A stretch of DNA of 23,976 nucleotides. Source: an uncultured Bacilli bacterium. Lineage in GTDB: Bacteria > Bacillota_I > Bacilli_A > RF39 > UBA660. The first letter of the stretch is position 1. Every line of letters starts with the position of its first letter. Below are positions 1 through 6,417 of the stretch, in pieces. Under the pieces are notes generated by a model that saw nothing but the letters and a program-made list of their open reading frames with translations, was not told the origin of the DNA and did not search any database. Where the stretch lies: positions 1 to 23,976 of the forward strand of contig CAKPCA010000019.1 of NCBI GenBank assembly GCA_934141145.1, read 5' to 3'. The translations under genes were made by a program, and so were the position numbers.

Positions 1-103
1 AATCACTATTTTCTTCTTCTAAAAATACTTCTTTAAATGTTCTATCATTTTTACATGTATAGAATTTTTTATTTTTTGTAAGATTTAATTTTTTTATAGT
101 AAA
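1..103 (-). pseudogene. 5' end of an Rpn-like PD-(D/E)XK nuclease-family gene, start codon missing (runs off left edge)
   Basis: The minus strand is open from a TAA at about 104-106 to the window edge. It encodes a stretch containing YTCKNDRTFKEVFLEEENSD, which resembles the start of the Rpn / PD-(D/E)XK nuclease-family 'transposase' proteins common in gut Bacillota. These are DNA-cleaving proteins linked to recombination rather than classical transposition. Members I recall usually begin M-K-K-L; here the equivalent position is ATA (97-95) followed by K-K-L-N-L. No ATG, GTG or TTG start and no Shine-Dalgarno is visible upstream. Either the start codon was lost or the gene is truncated at its 5' end. 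Only about 34 codons are visible, so the state of the rest is unknown. Confidence 0.45.
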
Positions 104-123
104 TTAATATTAAGACTTTTTGC

Positions 124-164
124 AAAATAAAATAAGGAAGTAATTTTCTTCCTTATTTTATTTT
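124..164 (-). terminator. Intrinsic terminator of the ytx-like operon
   Basis: A perfect 17-bp inverted repeat (124-140 with 148-164) surrounds a 7-base loop. The stem core is AAGGAAG/CTTCCTT and the outer arms are A/T-rich, giving a T-rich 3' arm on the minus strand. It separates the ytx-like operon from the Rpn-like fragment. Its near symmetry means it could stop transcription from either side. Confidence 0.75.
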
Positions 165-189
165 AAATCCATTCTTTTTCTCTTTTCAT
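163..189 (-). CDS. 8-codon micro-ORF (MKREKEWI) with a strong ribosome binding site
   Basis: An ATG at 189-187 follows AAGGTGAT, a good match to the extended anti-Shine-Dalgarno, at normal spacing. The frame reads MKREKEWI and stops at TAA (165-163). That stop lies inside the terminator stem, as it does for several full-length genes here. It is the last element of the operon behind the YtxH-like gene. It may be a tiny peptide gene, a relic of a longer gene, or chance. I know of no homologue and assign no function. Confidence 0.25.
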   Translation of the reverse strand: MKREKEWI

Positions 190-237
190 ATTATCACCTT
201 ATTTCAATAAATCATGAATTTTTTTATTTATAATTTT

Positions 238-660
238 TTACTCTTCATCTTCAAGCTTAGCAAGTACTTCTCTACATACATTTGCGGCTTGTTTTTTTAC
301 TTCTTTAGCAGCTTTTTCAAGTACTGGAGTACCTTTTTCTTTAGCATATTCTACTAATTCACCTGTTTTTTCTTTTAGTTGTTTAGCCTTTTTTTCTGCG
401 ATAGATTTTACTTTTTCTTTATCTAAATCTGCTATTTCTTCTTTTATTTCTGTTATTTTATTTTCAATATTTTCTCTTACTTCATCTACATCTATTTCTT
501 TTGCCTTATTAATTAAGTCAGTTATTTTATTTTTTAAATCTTCTCTTAATTCTGAACCTTTTTTAGGAGCGAATAAAAGAGCTAAACCTGCGCCTATACC
601 AGCACCTAAAATAAACTTTCCTACTCCACTTGCTTTTTTCTTATTTTCATTATTCTTCAT
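238..660 (-). CDS. ytxH: YtxH-like protein
   Basis: A 140-residue protein. Residues 10-35 hold the glycine/alanine-rich hydrophobic segment GVGKFILGAGIGAGLALLFAPKKG typical in position and form of YtxH family proteins, followed by about 100 residues of charged, Lys/Glu-rich predicted helix or coiled coil. YtxH of Bacillus subtilis belongs to a general-stress operon; its biochemical role is not established. The start ATG (660-658) lies inside the end of the upstream gene, giving an 11-bp overlap, with a purine-rich AGAGGGAAG just before it. The pair YtxG-like then YtxH-like matches the gene order known in Bacillus, which supports both calls. It is probably membrane-associated through the N-terminal segment. 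Confidence 0.85.
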   Translation of the reverse strand: MKNNENKKKASGVGKFILGAGIGAGLALLFAPKKGSELREDLKNKITDLINKAKEIDVDEVRENIENKITEIKEEIADLDKEKVKSIAEKKAKQLKEKTGELVEYAKEKGTPVLEKAAKEVKKQAANVCREVLAKLEDEE

Positions 661-955
661 TTTCTTCTTCCCTCTTTCTTGATTTTCTTTTTCTTACACT
701 AGTAATTTTGTGTATAACACCTGTTACAATATCAATTACTCTATCACTCATTAAAGCTATCTTATCAGTAGCTGAATCAACAACATAGAAAAAATCATTC
801 AATGATTGAACTTTATCATCTACATCATCTACAATACTATCTACCTTATTCATAGTTTTAATAGCTTTAGCAGATATTATAATTAACAATATAATTAATG
901 CTATTAACAGTGCATATATTACTATTGGTAAGAAACTATTTAAAAATTCTAACAT
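650..955 (-). CDS. ytxG: YtxG-like (DUF948-type) membrane protein
   Basis: A 101-residue protein starting MLEFLNSFLP. One long transmembrane segment covers roughly residues 6-30. It is followed by a helical stretch (KTMNKVDSIVDDVDDKVQ...) with the heptad-like V/D pattern of DUF948 proteins, and a basic/acidic tail. Longer starts exist in frame, but the ATG at 955 lies 9 bases after GGAGG and one base after the upstream stop (TAG-T-ATG), so I choose it. The Shine-Dalgarno is built from the Glu-Glu-Asp codons at the end of the upstream gene, implying translational coupling. In Bacillus subtilis ytxG precedes ytxH, the same order as here. Function is unknown. Confidence 0.75.
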   Translation of the reverse strand: MLEFLNSFLPIVIYALLIALIILLIIISAKAIKTMNKVDSIVDDVDDKVQSLNDFFYVVDSATDKIALMSDRVIDIVTGVIHKITSVRKRKSRKREEENEE

Positions 956-956
956 A

Positions 957-1787
957 CTATTCATCCTCCTCTTCTTCATCGTCAGAATTATACATATTAT
1001 CAATTAAATTAAACAAATCTTGTTCCTTTGTTTCAGATAAAATATCTTCATCTGTTGACTCTTCATTTTCTACACTTTTCTTTATTCTAGATATCTTTGG
1101 AACCACTATTTCTTCATCGTTACTAACATCTTCTTCATCATAGTCTACATCATTATAAGTTATCTTAATATCTTCATTATCTTCTTCATCATGAGAATCT
1201 TCCTTTAAATTATAAAAAATACCTTTAGTTTCTAAAGAATTATCATCATTTTCTTCTTCATTAACTTTTTCTTCTTGCTTTATAGGTGTTCCAAAAGCTT
1301 TTTTATGTATCTCATCAAAAGTAACTTTTCTATTTATATTAAATTCTTTTGTTTCTTCTAATGAATCTTTTACTAATTTTTCATCTGCTTTATAATTTTC
1401 ATCTAATATTCCAAATACTGGAGATATAACTGGTGTAGGCTTAAATCTTTTTACTTCTTTTTCCTTTGGTTTAACATATGAATATGGTTTTCTTACTTCT
1501 TCCTTTTTAGTTTGCTTATATTCATATGGTTTTACCGTAACATTAGTTTTAACAGTTTCTTCCTCTTTTATACGTTTTGCTACAGGAGTAAAATCTTCAT
1601 CTTCTACATCCATAGGAAAATTAAAAGTTCTTTCAGATTTAAATAATTCTCTTTCACTTATTTCTTTTTCTTCCTCTTTTTTATCTATTTTCTTTCTTTT
1701 TTCTGGTTGTACTTTTTCTTTTGGTACTTCTTCTTCTACTTCTTCTTCATCATAAAAGAAATTTTTAATTTTGTTAATAAATCCCAT
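957..1787 (-). CDS. Acidic, largely disordered protein with SepF-like N-terminal amphipathic helix
   Basis: A 276-residue protein of strongly biased composition, rich in Glu, Asp and Lys, and probably disordered over most of its length. Residues 1-12 (MGFINKIKNFFY) followed by an acidic run closely resemble the membrane-binding amphipathic N-terminus of the cell-division protein SepF. The SepF beta-domain is not recognisable afterwards. An island of low charge at residues 114-132 (RFKPTPVISPVFGILDENY) stands out as a probable binding motif. A Shine-Dalgarno AGGAGG lies 7 bases before the ATG. It sits 17 bp after the lipoprotein gene and one base before the ytxG-like gene, so it is in an envelope-related operon. 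A membrane-tethered scaffold or adaptor is an inference. Confidence 0.7.
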   Translation of the reverse strand: MGFINKIKNFFYDEEEVEEEVPKEKVQPEKRKKIDKKEEEKEISERELFKSERTFNFPMDVEDEDFTPVAKRIKEEETVKTNVTVKPYEYKQTKKEEVRKPYSYVKPKEKEVKRFKPTPVISPVFGILDENYKADEKLVKDSLEETKEFNINRKVTFDEIHKKAFGTPIKQEEKVNEEENDDNSLETKGIFYNLKEDSHDEEDNEDIKITYNDVDYDEEDVSNDEEIVVPKISRIKKSVENEESTDEDILSETKEQDLFNLIDNMYNSDDEEEEDE

Positions 1788-1804
1788 ATTTTATCCTCCT
1801 AGTA

Positions 1805-2485
1805 TTATTTCTCATCTTGATTAATTTCATCTTTTTCTATTAAACTTTCTATACTACCTTTATAATCCCCATATTCATTTTCATATTTAAGAAAGTTACC
1901 ATCAGACTTTTTCTTTGATTTAAATATATTATAAGTTTCATTATCACTTAAATCATATTTTTTGTTACCTATAAGAGTTTCTATAATTTTATCATTGTAC
2001 TTAACACTTGATAAAATGTAACTCATATTACTTATAGTCTCATTAAGCTCAGATTCTGTTACTAATGCTTCAATTTTTGCATAATTAAACATATATTCAA
2101 CAAAATATTCATTACCTTGTTTATTTACCTCAACATATCCAGATTTACCATTATAAGATAATGATTTTGATATATATGCCTTATTATTAGTTTCATACTC
2201 TTTATTTACTTTATAGTAATAACTAACTGCATCTGCATATAAATAGTAAGTTATTCCATTAGAATATAATTCTTGATTAAAATCATTTGTTCTTCTAACA
2301 TTAATCCCTGTTGGTAAATAATATTGATAACCAATTGCATTAGTATTTGAATACTTAATATTTTTACTTAATATAATATCTATATTTTTTGATATATCTT
2401 CATTACTTATGTTTTCTATACTACATCCTGTAAATAGTAATAATACTACAAGAGATACTAAAAATTTTTTTATACTCTTATTCAT
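1805..2485 (-). CDS. Secreted lipoprotein, unknown function
   Basis: A 226-residue protein. It has a lipoprotein signal peptide: basic N-terminus MNKSIKK, hydrophobic core, and lipobox LFTGC with the lipidated cysteine at position 21. The mature part is polar, with many Tyr/Asn and an alpha/beta-like pattern, and no family I recognise. The segment NAIGYQYYLPTGINVRRTND may be a recognisable signature for a search. The ATG follows AAGTAGGTG, a Shine-Dalgarno variant shared with two other envelope genes here. An extended -10 promoter lies upstream at 2510-2518, making this the first gene of the operon that continues into the SepF-like, ytxG-like and ytxH-like genes. Expected location is the outer face of the cytoplasmic membrane. 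Confidence 0.75.
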   Translation of the reverse strand: MNKSIKKFLVSLVVLLLFTGCSIENISNEDISKNIDIILSKNIKYSNTNAIGYQYYLPTGINVRRTNDFNQELYSNGITYYLYADAVSYYYKVNKEYETNNKAYISKSLSYNGKSGYVEVNKQGNEYFVEYMFNYAKIEALVTESELNETISNMSYILSSVKYNDKIIETLIGNKKYDLSDNETYNIFKSKKKSDGNFLKYENEYGDYKGSIESLIEKDEINQDEK

Positions 2486-2509
2486 ATCACACCTACTTTA
2501 TCATTTATA

Positions 2510-2518
2510 ATTATAACA
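2510..2518 (-). promoter_or_regulatory. Extended -10 promoter of the lipoprotein-ytx operon
   Basis: The minus strand reads TGTTATAAT (2518-2510), a perfect extended -10 element. A long T tract precedes it in place of a clear -35. It lies about 25 bases upstream of the lipoprotein start codon. Confidence 0.55.
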
Positions 2519-2570
2519 AAAAAAAATAATATAATAAAGATATAAATTACAACTTTACCAAAAAAGTAAA

Positions 2571-2598
2571 AAAAAAATTAAGTTTTAACCTTAATTTT
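2571..2598 (-). terminator. Intrinsic terminator of spo0A
   Basis: On the minus strand AAAATTAAG (2598-2590) pairs with CTTAATTTT (2582-2574) around a 7-base loop, followed by a run of T. The 5' arm includes the spo0A stop codon (2599-2597). Confidence 0.8.
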
Positions 2599-3364
2599 AC
2601 ATTTTACAAGTAGTATATTCTAACTTTAATTTATCTGCGATTGTTACTATAAATTCACTATTAGTTGGTTTTGCTTTATCATAATCTACACTATGACCAA
2701 ATATTTCCTCCATAAGATCTAAATTACCTCTATTCCAACTAACTTCTATTGCATGTCTTATTGCTCTTTCTACTCTTGATACTGAAGTATCATATTTATT
2801 TGCAAGTTCTGGATATAATTCTTTAGTTATTCCACCAATTATTTCAGGATTATCATATAATATTAAAATTCCATCTCTAATATATTGATAACCTTTAATA
2901 TGTGAAGGTACACCAAGTTCATGTAATAATTTAGTCACAGATATTTTTAAATCTTTATCACCTAAAGTTTCTTTACTTCCTACCTTAATTTGACCAGTTG
3001 CTTCTAATACTCTTTGTTCTAAATCTTTTAAATCAAATGGTTTTAGTAAAAAATATTTTATATTATATGCAGAAACTCTTCTAATCATTTCATCCGCATT
3101 AAATGATGTTACTACAATTATTGGAACATTTATATTATTCTTTTTAGCTTCTTCTAGAAAATATAATCCATCTTTATTAGGCATTATTAAATCTAATAAA
3201 ACTAAATCGATGTCATTTATATGATCTCTTAATTTACGAATACCTTGTTCACCATCTTGTGCTTCATATAAAACCTCTATACTATTACTACTTTTTGTAT
3301 ACTCCCTAACCATATGTATCAAACTCAAATTGTCATCTACTACTAGTAGTCTTTGTTTTGTCAT
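2597..3364 (-). CDS. spo0A: Sporulation master response regulator Spo0A
   Basis: A 255-residue protein with the two-domain structure of Spo0A. The receiver domain (1-120) has the acidic pocket D10/D11, the phospho-acceptor D58 in LLDLIMPNKDG, T86 and K108. The C-terminal DNA-binding domain (about 138-255) holds the diagnostic helix SRVERAIRHAIEVSWNRGN and the near-invariant KPTNSEFI. Phosphorylated Spo0A dimerises and binds 0A boxes (TGTCGAA) to control entry into sporulation. An in-frame extension to a TTG at 3415 is possible. I chose the ATG at 3364 because it matches the family N-terminus and follows GAGGG. It lies after tpiA with its own candidate promoter and two 0A-like boxes, suggesting autoregulation. 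No other sporulation gene is in the window. Confidence 0.97.
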   Translation of the reverse strand: MTKQRLLVVDDNLSLIHMVREYTKSSNSIEVLYEAQDGEQGIRKLRDHINDIDLVLLDLIMPNKDGLYFLEEAKKNNINVPIIVVTSFNADEMIRRVSAYNIKYFLLKPFDLKDLEQRVLEATGQIKVGSKETLGDKDLKISVTKLLHELGVPSHIKGYQYIRDGILILYDNPEIIGGITKELYPELANKYDTSVSRVERAIRHAIEVSWNRGNLDLMEEIFGHSVDYDKAKPTNSEFIVTIADKLKLEYTTCKM

Positions 3365-3403
3365 TATAAATTTTCCCTCTTCCTTATTTTTTCGTACTTT
3401 TAC

Positions 3404-3409
3404 ATTATA
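3404..3409 (-). promoter_or_regulatory. Candidate -10 element of spo0A
   Basis: The minus strand reads TATAAT (3409-3404), about 40 bases before the spo0A ATG. No good sigma-A -35 hexamer is found 16-18 bases upstream, and no sigma-H-type sequence stands out. The lack of a -35, with 0A-like boxes about 45 bases further upstream, would fit an activator-dependent promoter, but this is inference. Confidence 0.45.
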
Positions 3410-3453
3410 CAACAAAATTTATCAAAATTACTAGAGTTAAATTTATCTTCTTT

Positions 3454-3470
3454 TGTCGAAATATGTCGTA
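3454..3470. promoter_or_regulatory. Tandem Spo0A (0A) boxes upstream of spo0A
   Basis: The plus strand reads TGTCGAA (3454-3460), an exact 0A box, and TGTCGTA (3464-3470), one mismatch. Both have the same orientation and their starts are exactly 10 bp apart, one helical turn, the arrangement bound by a Spo0A dimer. They lie between the tpiA stop and the spo0A promoter. Confidence 0.65.
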
Positions 3471-3475
3471 AATTA

Positions 3476-4168
3476 TCAGTTTGTTAACTTATCCATTAAT
3501 AAGGCAAAATTATCATACTTAAATGTACTTCTTCCTACCATTATTCCATCATAAATATCAATTATTTCTTTTACATTAGAACTATTTACATTGCCACCAT
3601 AAATTATAGTTGGAATTTTATTATATTTTTTAGATAACAAATTACAAATAAATTCTTTTATTAGTTTTACTTCTTGAATATTTACTTCATTATCTAATCC
3701 TACATTAGAATATGGTTCATAAGAAATTATTATATTATCTAATGAACTAATATTATTTAATGCTTTGCTTAATTCATTTTCTAAAGAATTATAAATACTT
3801 TCTAAACTATCATTCTTATTTCCTATACACAAAACTACTTTTATACCATTTTCTAGGCAAGAATTTATTTTGCTATTTATTTCACTATCAGTTTCATTAA
3901 ATAAAACTCTTCTTTCCATATGTCCAACAATTGAATACTGGACATTATATTCTTTTAACTGATTTATTGATACTTCTCCAGTACAAATACCTTCATTATA
4001 TATATTTTGTACTCCTAATTTAAATTTATCATTATCCAATAAACCTAAATGAATATAAGATGGACAAACTATTAAGTCTATTTTATCTAATTTAGAAATG
4101 TTATTATATTTAATAACTTCATTCTTTGTTAAAGCATTCTTCATATTTGCGACTACTATTTTTGACAT
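3476..4168 (-). CDS. tpiA: Triosephosphate isomerase, divergent
   Basis: Interconverts glyceraldehyde 3-phosphate and dihydroxyacetone phosphate in glycolysis. At 230 residues it is shorter than the usual ~250. The catalytic set is present: N8 and K10 (NMK), H83 in VGHMERR, E85, and the catalytic base E151 in YEP. YGGNVN (190-195) corresponds to the YGGSV phosphate-binding segment. Two normally conserved features differ. The flexible lid after the catalytic Glu reads EPYSNVGLD rather than EPVWAIGTG, and the second Gly of the C-terminal VGG is Arg (VGRSTF, 211-216). Its start overlaps the glycosyltransferase end by 13 bp, so it is the last gene of the pgk operon. Operon context supports genuine TPI function despite the divergence. 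Confidence 0.88.
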   Translation of the reverse strand: MSKIVVANMKNALTKNEVIKYNNISKLDKIDLIVCPSYIHLGLLDNDKFKLGVQNIYNEGICTGEVSINQLKEYNVQYSIVGHMERRVLFNETDSEINSKINSCLENGIKVVLCIGNKNDSLESIYNSLENELSKALNNISSLDNIIISYEPYSNVGLDNEVNIQEVKLIKEFICNLLSKKYNKIPTIIYGGNVNSSNVKEIIDIYDGIMVGRSTFKYDNFALLMDKLTN

Positions 4169-5409
4169 TTTATACTCTTCTTTCTTTCAATAGTTCTTTT
4201 TATTTTATTTATAATGTTTTTATGCTTATCATTATAATCCTTTATAGCTATTTCATACACATGTAATACTCTATCTGCAAAATAAGAAGAAGACTTACCA
4301 TCTGATAATACTCTAGATTGATTAGATAGTCTTTCTCTAAGTACACTATCTCCTAGTATTTTCATCATTGCATTTACATATTCTTCATCAGTGTCAAATA
4401 AATAACCATTTAAGTCATCTATTACAGAATCAATAAAACTATCGTCATTAACTGCGACTATAGGTAAACTAGATGCCATTGCTTCTATTACTGTTAAACC
4501 TTGAGTTTCAGTTCGTGAAGCAGTTGTAAATACATTAGCTAATTGATAATAATATTTTACTTCATCAAGTGGGACTTTACCTGCAAAAACTACATTATCT
4601 TCAAGATTAAGTTCTAATACTAAATCCATTAATTCTTCTTTACTTGGACCATCCCCTACTATTAATAATTTTGCATTAGGATATTTTTTTACTATTTCTT
4701 TATGATTTCTAATTAAAAAATCAACACTTTTTTCTTTAGCAAGTCTACTTACTGTAATTATAACAATATCCTTCTTTTCAATTCCTAATGTTTTTTTGTA
4801 ATTTTTTAATTCTGAATATTTAAATTTTTCTTTATAAAAGTTTTCTACATCTAAACCAGTAGGTACAATATGTATATTTTTATCAACCTTATACTTATCT
4901 TTAAATAAATTATATATTTTTCTAGATGGTACTATAAGTTCAGTTGCAGTTTTATCACCAAATAATATTGATAAATATTTAACAGCTTCTTTTGCAGGTA
5001 CATCTAATATTTTTTTACCTTTAGTTACATAATGCGTATAATCTTTCCACATAGTATGATATGTATGTACTAGAGGAATGTCTAATTGCTTAGATACAAA
5101 TCTTGCGAACATTCCTATAGTTGCTTCTACATTTGTATGTATTACATCTAAATTCATTTTCTTTATAATATTTACTGCTTTTATAGGATAAATACTTGTT
5201 AATCTATAATCATATGAATGAATTGGAAAACTAGGTAATCTTAATATTCTATCTTCATATTCATAATCATACTTTAGCCTATCATTATTTACAGTAACTA
5301 TAAACACTTCATGTCCTTTTTTTTCTAGTGCTCTTTGAAGATTTATTATACTAGTTGATACTCCATTAATTATTGGAGGATATGCTTCTGTAAATATTCC
5401 TATTCTCAT
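4156..5409 (-). CDS. GT4 glycosyltransferase, probable 1,2-diacylglycerol 3-glucosyltransferase
   Basis: A 417-residue GT-B fold enzyme. The N-terminal domain begins MRIGIFTEAYPPIINGVSTS, with the glycine loop and HTYHTMWKDYTHYV (115-128), as in monoglucosyl-diacylglycerol synthases such as Acholeplasma alMGS. The C-terminal nucleotide-sugar domain has VSRLAKEKSVD (220-230), VGDGP (251-255) and the EX7E motif E301...E309 in ETQGLTVIE. It probably transfers a hexose from UDP-sugar to diacylglycerol at the inner membrane face; the sugar cannot be read from sequence. The C-terminus is basic, suiting an anionic membrane. The start overlaps the flippase stop as ATGA, so the two are translationally coupled. 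It lies between pgk and tpiA, an unusual setting for a lipid enzyme. Confidence 0.85.
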   Translation of the reverse strand: MRIGIFTEAYPPIINGVSTSIINLQRALEKKGHEVFIVTVNNDRLKYDYEYEDRILRLPSFPIHSYDYRLTSIYPIKAVNIIKKMNLDVIHTNVEATIGMFARFVSKQLDIPLVHTYHTMWKDYTHYVTKGKKILDVPAKEAVKYLSILFGDKTATELIVPSRKIYNLFKDKYKVDKNIHIVPTGLDVENFYKEKFKYSELKNYKKTLGIEKKDIVIITVSRLAKEKSVDFLIRNHKEIVKKYPNAKLLIVGDGPSKEELMDLVLELNLEDNVVFAGKVPLDEVKYYYQLANVFTTASRTETQGLTVIEAMASSLPIVAVNDDSFIDSVIDDLNGYLFDTDEEYVNAMMKILGDSVLRERLSNQSRVLSDGKSSSYFADRVLHVYEIAIKDYNDKHKNIINKIKRTIERKKSIKCQK

Positions 5410-6416
5410 TTTTCTTCTCTCCTTTTATAAAATAATAATGATACTGCGCCTATAATCATACCAAAATAATATGTTATAAATCTCCATAAAATCATGCATG
5501 CAGATAGGGTTGCTCCTACAGTAAATCCTTGGAAAAATTGTATAAATCCATATTCAAGTCCACCAGTGCCACCTGGAATTGGTACAAATGATCCAATTAA
5601 ATATGTATAACCAGAGCACACAATAGATTCAAGTACTGTAATAGAACTAACCTCACCTATACTAAAGAAAACAAATAATGGTATTACATAATAAAAAACT
5701 AATCCAATTATATTATATAGTGTAGCTCTAAACAATTTGCTTATATTCTTTTTAAAATATGCAGAACCTTCATAAAATTCATCAATTTTGTTTAATAACT
5801 TTTCTTTTAAATCATTCTTATTTTTAATAAATTTAAGTTTAAAAATAAAATTTAATATCTTATTAAATAATTCTGTATTTGTCTTTTTGGCGTAACTTAA
5901 CATAAATAATATTAACAAAACTACAATGTTCACAATATATCCAATTACTACTATTTTTCTAAGCATATTATCCTGTGGAATAATATTAAATACTTTATTT
6001 ATAATAATAGAAAAAGTTCCCATTATAATAATAGATAATTGTTGTGCGATAAAATTTTGAAGTAAAACATTACCAGAATCTGTTAGTTTTATTCCCTGTT
6101 TTTTCATTAAATACATTTGAAAAGGTTGCCCACCAGATGAAAATGGTGTTATAGCATTAAAAAATTGGGCACTAAGTATAAGAAGTATAGTATCTTTAAA
6201 TTTATAATTTTTATCTATACCCTTCATAAATATATGCAAACTTAAAGACTGAAAAATTAAATATAGTACAAATGCTAATATTCCTATACTTATCCACAGT
6301 AAATTTACTGTAGCTAAATATTTTATAGTAGTATTAAAATCATCCTTTAATGCAAAATACATTACTATAAATGAAATTATAATAAGAATAACAATATTAA
6401 TTTTATATTTTTTCAT
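5406..6416 (-). CDS. UPF0104 / LPG-synthase-TM-type integral membrane protein, putative lipid flippase
   Basis: A 336-residue protein with about eight hydrophobic transmembrane segments and no soluble domain. Family signatures are NAITPFSSGGQPFQMYLMKKQG near one third of the length and PIPGGTGGLEYGF near the C-terminus, as in AglD2/YbhN-type proteins and the flippase half of MprF. An in-frame TTG 7 codons upstream is possible. The ATG at 6416, one base after the pgk stop (TAA-T-ATG), fits better. Its stop overlaps the start of the glycosyltransferase (ATGA). The pairing suggests that it moves the glycolipid made by that enzyme across the membrane; this is inference from context. Confidence 0.8.
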   Translation of the reverse strand: MKKYKINIVILIIISFIVMYFALKDDFNTTIKYLATVNLLWISIGILAFVLYLIFQSLSLHIFMKGIDKNYKFKDTILLILSAQFFNAITPFSSGGQPFQMYLMKKQGIKLTDSGNVLLQNFIAQQLSIIIMGTFSIIINKVFNIIPQDNMLRKIVVIGYIVNIVVLLILFMLSYAKKTNTELFNKILNFIFKLKFIKNKNDLKEKLLNKIDEFYEGSAYFKKNISKLFRATLYNIIGLVFYYVIPLFVFFSIGEVSSITVLESIVCSGYTYLIGSFVPIPGGTGGLEYGFIQFFQGFTVGATLSACMILWRFITYYFGMIIGAVSLLFYKRREEK

Positions 6417-6417
6417 A

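Noticed and set aside
3365..3415. N-terminal extension of Spo0A from a TTG codon
   Set aside because: It adds 17 residues with no family counterpart; the ATG at 3364 has a GAGGG site and the standard receiver start.
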